Below are positions 21,942-31,343 of a DNA stretch of 64,000 nucleotides, piece after piece. The position numbers were made by a program, and so were the translations under genes. The stretch is from Gambelia wislizenii. Lineage: Eukaryota; Chordata; Lepidosauria; Squamata; Crotaphytidae. The DNA lies in assembly GCA_030847615.1 (NCBI GenBank), contig JAUMIR010000001.1, positions 291,550,187 to 291,614,186 on the forward strand, read 5' to 3'. Under the pieces are notes generated by a model. It searched no databases, was not told the origin of the DNA, and saw only the letters and a program-made list of their open reading frames with translations. Numbering within the stretch: the stretch's first letter is position 1; every line of letters begins with the position of its first letter.

Positions 21942-23431
21942 CTCTCTCTCTGGCTTTTCTTCACAAACGAAGATTCAGGAAGGACTCATCCCGTGCTTTC
22001 TGCAGGCGCGCTGATGACTAAAAAGGCCAATCCGAGATAAACAAGTCCAGTTGCAGAAAGCACAGCAGAGGGTCTCCTTGGGTGATGTTTCCGGGTTGTG
22101 ATTCTTTCTGCGTTGTCGTTTCTCTTCAAGATTTGTTCGTCATGAGTTCTCAAATAAAGCTGCAGCATTGTGGATAGTGTGTCTCCATGCCTCCCGATGT
22201 GAGGCCAGGGCGGACCACTGTTGGTGATCAATTTGGCCGAGCCTGAGATGTTGTTTCAGGGAATCTTTGTATCACTTTTTTGGAGTGCCCCTCTTACGCT
22301 GACCCGTGGGCGAGTTCACCGTAGTGTACTATTTTTGGGAGGCGATGGTCCTCCATCCTAGAAACGTGTCCTGCACAGCGCAGCTGTGTTCTCAGTATCA
22401 AGGCCTCAGTGCTGGTGATCCCTGCTTGCTCAAGGACAGCAACATTCGTCACATAGTCAGTCCAGTGTATATTTAGGATTGTATGTATACAGCGCTGATG
22501 ACAATGTTCAAGGAGTCGTAAGTGGTGGTGATAGGTGACCCATGTTTCAGACCCGTAAAGAAGAATAGACAGTACAATGGCTCTATACACACTGGGTTTT
22601 GTGCTTCGCCTCAGGTGTTTCTTACTCCAGACTCTTTTGTAAAGTCTTCCAAATGCGCTATATGCCTTTGCTAATCTGTGATCAATCTCTGTCAATCTTG
22701 GCATCTGAGGAGATGATGCTTCCCAGGTAGGTGAACTGCTGAACATACTTAAGCACAGAGTTGCCGACGGCAGTGTGGGGGTGGTGGTGTTCGTCCTGTG
22801 GTGCAGGCTGTTAAAGAACTTCCGTTTTCTTCAGGTTGACTTCCAGCCCAAACAGCTCTACAGCTGTTGCGAAGCAGGATGTTAGGCGCTGCAGAGCTGC
22901 TTCTGTGTGGACAACAAGGGCATCATCATCAGCAAAGAGCAGCTCACGGACTAGATAGTTTAGAGTCTTCATGTGAGCCCTCAGACGGCTTAAGTTAAAC
23001 AAGCTACCATCAGTACGGTAACGTATATAGATGCCGTCGTCCTCTTCAAGCTCTGCCGTAGCCCTTTGGAGCATCATGCTGAAGACGATTGTAAATAAAG
23101 TTGGCACAAGAACACAACCTTGCTTCACTCCATTAGTTATTAGAAAGGGCTCTGAAAGAGCATTGCCATATCTGACTTGACCACGCTGGCCCTCATGTAG
23201 CAAGATAATCATTTTAAGGAATTTGGGGGGATCTTAGTCTTTCCAGGATCTGCCACAGACCTTTTCTACTCACAGTGTCGAAGGCTTTGGTGAGGTCGAC
23301 AAATGTTAAATAGAGTCCCTTGTTCTGCTCTCTACATTTCTCTTGCAGTTGTCTAAGGGCAAATACCATATCTGTAGTACTCCTATTGGCTCTGAAGCCA
23401 CATTGGCTTTCAAGAAGAAGTTCTTCTGCAA
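21942..23431 (-). mobile_element. 5'-truncated LINE, copy 2
   Basis: About 1,490 bp, the 3' part of the same element as copy 1. It begins within the reverse transcriptase upstream of motif A and runs to the zinc finger and GA tail. Coding blocks lie in three different frames (about 23,430-23,214, 23,212-22,811 and 22,746-22,294), so at least two frameshifts separate them. Motif A (VDLTKAFD), GVKQGC and FADD (aspartates near 22,927) are all still readable, as are the zinc-finger residues near 22,008-22,070. The flanking 21-bp imperfect duplication differs from those of copies 1 and 3, showing an independent insertion truncated at its 5' end, the usual outcome of incomplete reverse transcription. 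Confidence 0.88.
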
Positions 23432-23452
23432 TAGCTGAACCCAGCGTTCCAT
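23432..23452. repeat. Target-site duplication of LINE copy 2, right
   Basis: Matches 21,921-21,941 except for two bases. Confidence 0.8.
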
Positions 23453-24529
23453 ACACTGTTAATAAGTTCCCCAAAAAATGCCTGGGAGACCCCACACCCG
23501 GTTGCCTGGGTCCTGTCACAATGGTGTCCTGCCACTGCCGCCAGTTGACTGGCTGGGTCCTGTCACAGCGGGAATAGAAAAGATATAACTCTGTAGACTT
23601 AAATCATAAGTGGGAACTGTGCAGCCCTGAGACATTGGTGAACTGGAAAGACCTGCAGCCTTAGTAACTATAGCCAACACTGTAACACACTGTTTGGTTG
23701 CTCCTAGTATGCAAATATGGCCATGAGTGGCAGGAGTGGATTTTGAGGTGGAGCAGGAATTTGCATGTGGGTGGTGATTGGCTGAAGAAGTGACAGGAGT
23801 GGCCAATCAGCACACTGAAAGAAGCAACATACCTAAACCTTTTGTACATATCCAGGAGGCAACATACCTACGGCCATTGCACATACCCAAGACTATTACG
23901 ATAGTCTTATTTTGAAAAGGATACAGAAGAGCTAAAAGGGGTACAGGAATTAGCAACTCATGTTCAAAAGGCCAAAGGATCTTCTGTGCAATGAAAAGCA
24001 GACCACTGTCAATTTGTAAAATGATACAAGGAGTAGAGAAGGTGGATAACCCCGCCCCCTCTCATCCTACTAAAACTTGAGATTCAGGACAAGCAAAAGA
24101 AGGTGATAATTAATGTATGGGATTTGTTTCCATAAGATATGGTAAAGAAGGCTATAGCTCGGCTTGCAAGGAAAATATGTCAAGTTCATTTCCCAGCTAG
24201 GATTGGGAAAGATTTTTGCTGTGAAACCTGGGCAGCTGTAGCCAGTGAAAGTATTGCATAGTAACAATGCTGAACTAGATGGAGCAAAGATCTGACTTGG
24301 CATAAGGCAACTACCTAGCTGTGTGAGTGGACTTCTGTTCATACATTCCCTTCCCTTCCCTTCCTCCATTTTACCTGAAGTCTTCCAGACACTCACAACT
24401 CTCTAGAATCACTCTTGAGAACCATGCTGGCTAAAAGACTGTACACAAATATTATAAAATAAATTTTAAAAACAAGAGATTTTTCTTTAGTTCTAGAGTT
24501 TCCAAAATTGTACGACAAACTCCCCCTAA
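23453..24529. other. Unassigned sequence
   Basis: GCAACATACCTA occurs twice (near 23,823 and 23,860). GGTCCTGTCACA also recurs, near 23,509 and 23,557. No gene is seen. Confidence 0.35.
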
Positions 24530-24700
24530 CTCTCATAGAATCATAGAGCTGGAAGGGACCCTATGGGCCGCCTGGTCCAACCCCCTTGCTCAATGCAGGA
24601 TCTCCAGGTAGAGCATCCCCAGCAGACATCCAGAGAAGGAGACCCCACCACTTCTCTAGGCAATTGGTTTCAACACCTCCTTCTAAAAGTCTCATCCTCA
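24530..24700 (-). mobile_element. CR1 LINE 3' fragment
   Basis: On the plus strand it reads TCATAGAATCATAGAGCTGG, then GTCCAACCCCCTTGC and a GGAGACCCCACCACTTCTC block. This is the inverted 3' end of amniote CR1 elements, whose 3' end carries an ATTCTATGA repeat. Non-coding and truncated. Confidence 0.85.
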
Positions 24701-25237
24701 CTTGTAGATGGCAGGAGTCAAACATGATTGGATACTCTGCTCTGTCTGAGAAGAAAAAAAAAGTTGAATGTTTAAGTCTAATCTTCCATTTGTTGTCACT
24801 GTTGTCATTGTACTAAATGGCTGTTACTGAATCACAGTCAGACAGACCTTTCTTTTAAATTCTTTTAAGTCTGAAAAAAATATGTTAGTGTTCATGGTGG
24901 TCAAGCTAATAATGTTTCTCCCTCCACACCAGGGAAACAGGCCATTGCTTGTCTCATTCTTGGCTAAGGCCAAATATGTTGGAGATTTTCAAAAAAAGCA
25001 TATGTAATGAGCAAACTGGACTCACTTTGCTACTTCAGAACCTCTAGCATAGCTACTATTGGGCTGGAGACCTAAATCCTGTAGAGTGCATACTAGAATA
25101 GATCATCTGTACTCTCAGTTTTCTATGGGTTGGATGCCAAAAACCACAAAGAAAATACTGCCTAATACTCTTCCACCAAAGGCCTGCCCAAGCACAGGTG
25201 AATTCATGTTGTAGTATAGTACATAGATTCTATAGCA
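24701..25237. other. Nothing recognised
   Basis: Unassigned sequence. Confidence 0.35.
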
Positions 25238-25242
25238 GTTCT

Positions 25243-25880
25243 TGTCCAAACAATGTCTGGGCAAGCAGCCAAAGGCTGATTACTACACAGCTGATAGCAG
25301 AGGCACAGCACAGTCAAGCTAATTACAGGCAAAGGAATCAAGGTAGCATGAAGTTAGACACTTACTTTACTAGCAAGCAAATATGAGTTCATAAGCAAAA
25401 TCCAAATAACAAGGCGTAGGTGCAGCAAACAGAGTTCAGAGTAGTCCAGCAGAATCCAAGTCAGGCAAACAGAATTCAGAGTAACAAACATCATCTGGGT
25501 CAAACACAGCAAGCAAGTACACAACTGGTCACCATGGAGGTCAGATAATCTCCAACAATGCTTAGAGGTCAGGGCTGTGTATTTATAACACAGCAGGTAA
25601 GATAGCTGATGCTTAGCTAATTGCTGCTTGTTATAAATATGCTGACATTGCCTCAATTCCTCCTTTTATTGTCTCCATGCTGAGAAGGTGGGTATAGGTA
25701 AATTGGCCTCTGTATCTGAAGGGTCAGGGCCCTCTGCCAGAGCTAGTACTGCACTATTTTCTATATCTATGGCTGTGAAAGTTCTCCTGCTCTGATTCAG
25801 CAGGTCCTGGCATGTCCACTACTTCAGTTCTGAGTGAGAGTCCATTTCCAAGTTCCACGTTCTGGAAGCAGGGTATGACA
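25243..25880 (-). mobile_element. Solo LTR with 5-bp duplication
   Basis: 638 bp with inverted termini TGTC...GACA (plus strand TGTCCAAACA ... GGTATGACA). GTTCT lies on both sides (25,238-25,242 and 25,881-25,885), a perfect 5-bp target-site duplication. On the minus strand it begins TGTCATACCCTGC. A TATA-like box (TTATAAATACAC) falls near 25,577-25,590, about half way along, where an LTR promoter is expected. No internal coding sequence remains, so internal recombination has probably removed it. The 5-bp duplication fits gypsy or ERV types. It differs in sequence from the gypsy LTRs at 2,173 and 45,692. Confidence 0.7.
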
Positions 25881-25885
25881 GTTCT

Positions 25886-26270
25886 CATGCTTCCACTAAT
25901 GCAAGAACTTATACAAGTTTTGTTATTATGTAAAGTAGAAGAGCCTTAGTTTTAGTTTATTTTTTTTTTTTTTAGCCTATAGAGTAAGGTATGAAATAGT
26001 TCTTGCATGAATGAAAGCCATCTTCCAAACAGGGAATACAGTATTTCCTTTGAACCCAACTGCACACTTACAAACAGGAATCTTCTAAATGGCCTTTTTG
26101 GTGGGGGCAAGATCTTTACCAACACAGGCCACTTCCTGTAGCTATCTATTCTCCCTTGTTTCAAAGTAGGAGGATAGCTTCCCTTTAGATTTTTCTTCCT
26201 GTGTATAAGTTGCCTCATTGAACCATCCTGTTCAGTAGAAGAGCCTCAGTATTTCCCCAGTAATGCAAAA
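25886..26270. other. Nothing recognised
   Basis: A T-rich stretch lies near 25,960. No gene or repeat is seen. Confidence 0.35.
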
Positions 26271-26290
26271 ACAATGTTTTTTTCTATAGG
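26271..26290. repeat. Target-site duplication of Penelope-like element, left
   Basis: An ACAATG-T(n)-CTATAGG segment here recurs at 26,689-26,707 with one T fewer. Confidence 0.8.
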
Positions 26291-26348
26291 TTTTCCTTGG
26301 TTTTTTTCCAGGCTGTGAGGCCGTGTTCTGGAAGAGTTTATTTCTGAC

Positions 26349-26380
26349 GTTTCGCCTGCATCTGTGGCTGGCATCTTCAG
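26349..26380 (-). ncRNA. Hammerhead-ribozyme-like core, minus strand
   Basis: Read on the minus strand: CTGAAGA, then GCC, a loop of about 13 bases, GGC and GAAAC. This is the order of the conserved hammerhead core (CUGANGA, stem II, GAAA). Penelope-like elements are known to carry hammerhead motifs in their terminal repeats. The pair directly after CTGAAGA is mismatched, so activity is doubtful. Confidence 0.4.
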
Positions 26381-26562
26381 AGAATGGTTGGGTAGGAGTG
26401 TGTGTGTGGGGGGGTTATATATTGTGAGCCCCTGTTGGAGAGGATATGTAAATGTGTGTATTTGAATGGCTAGTTTCTTTGGAGATATGCAAGGAGTATT
26501 AACCCTTTCCAACAGGGGCTCACAATATGTAAACCTCTCACACACTCCTACCCAACCATTCT

Positions 26563-26598
26563 CTGAAGACGCCAGCCACAGATGCAGGCGAAACGTCA
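26563..26598 (+). ncRNA. Hammerhead-ribozyme-like core, plus strand
   Basis: CTGAAGA (26,563-26,569), a GCC...GGC stem and GAAAC (26,590-26,594) in hammerhead order. It is the inverted partner of the minus-strand motif at 26,349-26,380. Stem I and III partners were not resolved by eye. Confidence 0.4.
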
Positions 26599-26688
26599 GA
26601 AATAAACTCTTCCAGAACACAGCCTCACAGCCCCCCCAAAAATCCCAAGGAAAACATATGGATGCTGGCTGTGAAAGCCTTCGACTTC

Positions 26689-26707
26689 ACAATGTTTTTT
26701 CTATAGG
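26689..26707. repeat. Target-site duplication of Penelope-like element, right
   Basis: Partner of 26,271-26,290. Confidence 0.8.
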
Positions 26708-26907
26708 AAATAGCAGCCAGAATGTGATTGGTGCACTATGCTAGCATAATGCACTACTAAAAGATGAAAAAGCTTTCTGGTGCAGCAGCCATGAAGGAAC
26801 TGTGGCATTAGAGAAATAGGTTGCTTTAAGCCAACTAATTTTGGCCTGAATGCTATTGATTAGTCCAATCTAACTAATTCAATCCTGTTGGTTAGTTCTA
26901 AAAAAGA

Positions 26908-27139
26908 GAGCCAGCATGGTGCAGTGGTTTGGGTGTTGGACTAGGACCCTGGAGACCAGGGTTCAAATTCCTGCTGGGCCATGAAAACCCACTGGGTGAC
27001 CTTTGGCATGTCACACTCTCTCAGCTTCAGAGGAAGGCAATGGCAAAATCCCCTCTGAACAAATATTGTCAAGAAAACCCTGTGATAGGTTCACCTTAGG
27101 GTCACCATAAGTCAGAAACTTCTTGCAGACACACAACAA
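26908..27139 (+). mobile_element. tRNA-derived SINE, Sauria type, second copy
   Basis: Starts GAGCCAGCATGGTGCAGTGG and carries the B box GGTTCAAATTCC. It has the conserved body (CACTGGGTGACCTTTGGCA, CTCTCAGCTTCAGAGGAAGG) and ends in the BovB-like tail (TAGGGTCACCATAAGTCAG) with a short CACAACA end. It is the best preserved of the three copies and sits inside the older interspersed repeat also seen at 9,130-9,258. Confidence 0.9.
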
Positions 27140-27195
27140 ATTAGAGCAGACTCATTTGGATCTTTGTTAACTCAGTAACTTACCACTTATATATG

Positions 27196-27738
27196 GACTT
27201 TTCTACATGGGCTATTTACCCTGGCTTGCCCACATCTCAGAGCCTTGCAGTTCATACGATGCAGGGCATTTTCCCTATTCTGCCCCCAGACTGTTCTTAG
27301 GACTCCTGGGGCAGAAACAGCACTGAGATGGGCAAGGTGGGGTAGAGCCCAATACATCATTATAAAAAAAGATCTGTTTAAAACCATTTCCATGGGGAGT
27401 AAATGGATAGGGGCCTGCGAGACTACAGAAGCCTATCCCGGCAAGCCAGCCCTCACTGAAGCTGCCGGTCTGCCTCACTGTCTCAAAAGGCAGAAATCAG
27501 TTGCACAGCATGTGGCCAAGGCTGGTCACATGCAGGGGGACTTAGTCACATGTTGTGGGCCCCCTTCCTGCCTTCCGAGACAGCAAGGGAAATGGCAGTG
27601 GCGGCTGCAATGATGGGTCAGAGTTCCTGTCTGGACTCCCACCTGTTTTGTTGAGGTTACATGGGAGACACAGCCTAATCCACGGCCAGGATATGCTGGC
27701 GGGGAGCTGATATTATCCTGGCTTGTGTAGATGAGCCC
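27196..27738. mobile_element. Probable non-autonomous DNA transposon (543 bp)
   Basis: Imperfect inverted ends (GACTTTTCTACATGGGC at the left; inverse of GGGCTCATCTACACAAGCC at the right) lie between two TATATG hexamers (27,190-27,195 and 27,739-27,744). The interior is GC-richer than the flanks. An open frame of 122 codons on the plus strand (27,245-27,613) has no recognisable domain. It interrupts the same older repeat that hosts the SINE. Superfamily uncertain. Confidence 0.5.
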
Positions 27739-28017
27739 TATATGACAAAAATTCAATAGGTCTACTCTAATAGGTGCTAAAATTGGATTTTAGCCAATGT
27801 CTGTTTTCCTTTGCCACTGCTATGTGACCCTGGAAAAAGTTCAGCCACTAGTGTAGTGAACCAGTGGGAATCTGGCTGCACTCCCAAAAGTGTAAATGCC
27901 AGTAACTTTCTGCTTGTGATTTATTTCCTACAACAGGGAGAGGGGGAAAACTTGAGAAGATGACAGAAACCAATGTACTTATGTTTGGGAAGAGTTCAGT
28001 TACCCACAAATGCATAT

Positions 28018-28150
28018 GGGAGCCCTGGTGGCGCAGTGGTTAAATGCCAGTACTGCGAACCACAAGGTTATAAATTCGATCCCAGAGGGCTCCAAGGTTG
28101 ACTCAGCCTTCCATTCTTCTGTAGGTCGGTAAAATGAGGACCAGCATAAT
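28018..28150 (+). mobile_element. tRNA-derived SINE, second type
   Basis: GCCCTGGTGGCGCAGTGGTT is an A-box-like start and AAATTCGATCCC a B-box-like block, followed by GGTTGACTCAGCCTTCCATT and GGTCGGTAAAATGAG. The same family appears inverted at 43,830-43,905. It differs from the Sauria SINEs in body and tail. Confidence 0.75.
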
Positions 28151-28229
28151 AAAGAGCTGGGGCAATGTGCTGTGCCATCATTATTAGTAGAATGCATTTT
28201 CTGCAATGTCATTCCTGCAGTATGGTTAC

Positions 28230-28435
28230 ATGCCAACAGTGCTATCTACTGGTATCTGCATTGTATTATTGTTTGTCTTATCTGTAATTTGCTTTGAGTT
28301 GTATGTATTGAACTGTATTCAATTTAATTGTGTTGCATTGTATTGTATATTGTAATGTATATTGTGATGTTGTACCCTGCCCCGATCCTGAGGGGAGAGG
28401 TGGGTAATAAATAACTAAGTATTATTATTATGGAT
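28230..28435 (+). mobile_element. LINE 3' tail fragment (L2/CR1-like)
   Basis: A TGTATTG-rich stretch ends CCCTGCCCCGATCCTGAGGG, AGGTGGGTAATAAATAA and an ATT repeat. This type of tail is common at 3' ends of L2-like LINEs and their passenger SINEs in squamates. It may be the tail of the SINE directly upstream rather than a separate element. Confidence 0.5.
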
Positions 28436-28945
28436 AAAGGGTGCATCACTGATGTTGGATCATGTGAAAGTGTTACAGATGAGAGAGCTTCTTCCCCTTC
28501 AGTGGAGCAGTGTAGGTGACAAGCGTTGTGGCCAACAGGGCATTTCTGTTACATGTTTTGTTGCCCTAGATTATAATGATGTGTTTTTGTTTGAATATAG
28601 ATCTGTTAGCAATTCATCAAGCCTGACTCCTTGTGCTGTGCTTGATCGGTTGTTCCTAGCACTCTTATCTCTCTGGTTTGGTTCTCCTCAGTTATCTTTT
28701 TCTTCAACCTAGGGGGCCTTGTCTTCTTACCTCTTTTCCCTTTTTTACCTCATCCTTCCACTCACCCTGCCTCTCATCTTACCAATCATCTCACTATTCA
28801 TTTAGCTCCTTTTAAGTTATTGTTATTTAATTCAAGAATAAAGTTGCGATTTCATTTACCTTACAATGGTTGGATGTGAGTTAACTATCTGGAAAACCAT
28901 TCAAAAAAAGGCAACATATGTTATGGCCAGAAGAACAAGTACATA
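28436..28945. other. Nothing recognised
   Basis: Unassigned. An 86-codon frame on the plus strand (28,452-28,712) shows no domain. Confidence 0.35.
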
Positions 28946-29240
28946 ACCTCCAACTGTCCTGGTTTGGCAGAGATGGCTCTGTTTAAATTCTCTGCTATCC
29001 CACTGGCTCAGCTGCTTTTAAAACGTCCCAGTTTCTCTCTCCTCCTTTAGCTTTTCCCTTTTGTCCTCCACTTAATTCACTTAGTACAAACTGAGTTCAC
29101 AGTGGAAAAGTAGTTTGCACTCAATTAATGCAGAGAGAGGAGGGGAAAGGAAAGGTGAGGAGTCTTTCCCTTCCCAGTAGGCTCAAGAAAAAGCAGACTG
29201 CTGCAGCCTCTTCTAACTTTTGAACACAACATCCTGTGCT
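28946..29240 (+). mobile_element. Third copy of the GCATACCCTCCA MITE family
   Basis: Begins ACCTCCAACTGTCCTGG and continues GCTGCTTTTAAAACGTCCCA, AAAGTAGTTTGCACTCAATT and CCTTCCCAGTAGGCTCA. It matches the elements at 6,394-6,801 (opposite strand) and 10,340-10,620. The terminal repeat on the right is decayed. Confidence 0.6.
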
Positions 29241-29719
29241 ATATGACTTCAAATTGCTTATTGAGGCAAGCAAAAGGAATAAACACACCTGCCAATCAAG
29301 AGGGATTTTGCTAGAGGAGATCTCCTTTGAATTACAGCACCCCCAGAACTGTACATTAGCAGCTCTCTCAATCTCGCTTTCTCACAGACACACAGATCCC
29401 CTCCAATACTTTAATTTCCATAAAATAGGATCAATATTGCACAGAAGTATTCCTTATTTGATTTTTTCTCATTTTTAAAAAAGATTTGCTTTAACCATAT
29501 AGTTTAAATCTTAGTTTTACTATTTTTCTTCTCTTCACCCTCCTTGGTGTTTTTTTTTTTTTTATTTACCAATCCACTGTGTGGACAGGGCTGCACAGTG
29601 CCATAAAAAATAGACTAACTTGTTGGCATTGAACACTGAGTGAGATTTCCTTGTCTACTTATTATGAAAGAGGTTTTTGTTCTGAAAGCAATGTTCCATT
29701 TACATTAACAATGCAATCA
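29241..29719. other. Nothing recognised
   Basis: AT-rich with a long T run near 29,560. Confidence 0.35.
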
Positions 29720-29800
29720 TACACATATTTACTTAGAAGTAAGTCCTCATGAGTTCAGTGGCACTCCTAGGTAAAAGTGTATAGGATTATACATGCTGAG
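29720..29800. repeat. Short palindromic squamate repeat
   Basis: The ACTTAGAAGTAAGTCCTCAT block, with flanks reading ATGCAATCATACAC and GTGTATAGGATTATAC, forms an imperfect palindrome. Related copies lie at 41,655-41,720 and 56,427-56,506. Probably a short MITE. Confidence 0.55.
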
Positions 29801-29871
29801 ACATTCTCAAAGGCCTCCAGAAGGTTGTCACACTTGGTACAGTAGTGGTGGTACAGGTGGAGGTCCCCATA

Positions 29872-30098
29872 CAGTGGGTCCTCAGTATCCACTGGGGTTT
29901 GGTTCCAGGACTCCCCATGGATGCAAAAATCTGGGGATGCTCAAGTCCCATTATATACGAAGGCATACTAAAATGTCATCCCTTATATAAATTGGCAAAC
30001 AGCAGGGTTTGTTTTTTGGATTTTTTAAAAAATATATTTTTGAGCTGTCGTTTGTTGAATCTGTGGATACAAAACCCATGGATACGGAGGGCTGACTA
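29872..30098. mobile_element. Tigger-like MITE with TA flanks
   Basis: Starts CAGTGGGTCCTCAGTATCC and ends GGATACGGAGGGCTGACTA, inverted copies of one another, with TA dinucleotides outside. The interior block AAGTCCCATTATATACGAAG is shared with 44,509-44,742 and, inverted, 55,015-55,241. Ends and TA duplication fit the TcMar-Tigger group. Non-coding, mobilised in trans. Confidence 0.8.
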
Positions 30099-30100
30099 TA

Positions 30101-31331
30101 TTTGGTGGAACAGGTAGATGACCCAACAGTTGACAGAGGTGGGATAGGTAGATAAGCCGTCACAATTGATGGCAGTGGTGGGATAAGTGAATGACCCTCT
30201 CAACCTATGGAAGAGCGGCAGGATGCAAACAAAAGTGTAAACAGAAACCAAAGTATATAATGCAACCAAAAGAGTGTGCTTTACACAGAAGTGTGTTTCA
30301 GTCAGAGACTGTGTTTCAAATAGCAATGTGTGAGGAAAACGGCAGTTTTGAACTTTAAAGAAAAAGGAACTAATTGAGAGTTGCCAGACAATGAACCTGA
30401 CACAAGGTAGTCCAATTACAAAGCCCAACAAACAAAAATTCAGGGTATTGAACTGGGCTCAATAGGCCCTTCCTCTCCCACTGTTCCAATATGAACATCC
30501 TAGCACTTGCTCTTGGTGTCACACATGGGCTCCAAGACCTCAGAGATCTGCCTGGACCGCAGCAAGGAGCTAAGCAGAGGAAGGGAGGCACTGCTGATCA
30601 CAAACATTAGGGCATTCAAAGAGCTATACAATATAGCCAGAGGCGAAGTATCCAGCGCAGAAGGAAAGAGGAAGGTGGAGAGTCATGTGAAGAAAGAGAA
30701 AATGCAGCTTTGTGGTTAGGTAGAAAAAGATGCCCATCCATAAACACAGCCTATCAGGAACAAAGAAATATGGAGGTAGCCAAGAGGGTTTCCCCCTCCA
30801 TCTAGGCACTTGAGCACCTGGCCCTAAGCAAGAGACAGGAAGAAGGAGTTGGCAATAAGCTGGTACCTCTGGCTTCAGACCCCAACCATAATAAGGCAAA
30901 GTAAGGCATTTGCTTACCCACAGAAAGGCAGGAAATCAGCCTGTCATTGTAGCCTTTGTTCTCTTCCTTTACTAGAGATGGCACCCAGGCTGAGGCAGGC
31001 TCAGAAAAGAAGATAGTATCATTTTCTTCCTGGGGAAGCAAAACAAGAGCCTACAGGAGTTGCCATTTGAGGGACCAAAAGATGAACACAGCACAGAAGG
31101 AAGGGACCTCATACCTGGATTGCGTGATCTCAGTAACTGCTTTGTTCAAGAGTTTCCCTTAGAAATGTAACTAGGAAAAGCCAAGGAGGACTTCCATAGT
31201 GAAACTACTGAACTGCTCTTGGTTCTTGTTGAGAAATGAAAGAACATGCTTTTAATGTATACCTATCTAGGAAGGCAAAGATAAAGTGGAAAATGAAATC
31301 CAAAATCATATGCCATTTTGTTTCACATCTT
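30101..31331. other. Unassigned sequence
   Basis: A weak repeat of about 45-50 bases around GGTGGGATAGGTAGAT / GGTGGGATAAGTGAAT lies at 30,100-30,210. The rest shows no gene or repeat family. Confidence 0.35.
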
Positions 31332-31343
31332 GCTATACCACCT
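31332..31343. repeat. Target-site duplication of LINE copy 3, left
   Basis: GCTATACCACCT, repeated exactly at 35,178-35,189. Confidence 0.9.

Larger units (their letters stand above)
26291..26688. mobile_element. Penelope-like element termini in inverted arrangement
   Basis: 398 bp flanked by a 19-20-bp duplication. Two arms of about 140 bases (26,300-26,440 and 26,510-26,655) are inverted copies of each other. Each carries a GGCGAAACGTCAGAAATAAA motif and CCAGCCACAGATGCAGGCG on the strand pointing outwards, and a stretch reading GAGCCCCTGTTGGA or its inverse nearer the centre. The right end has a unique tail (GCTGTGAAAGCCTTCGACTT) typical of vertebrate Penelope-like elements. No polymerase or GIY-YIG nuclease is present, so only the terminal repeats were copied. 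Confidence 0.75.
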
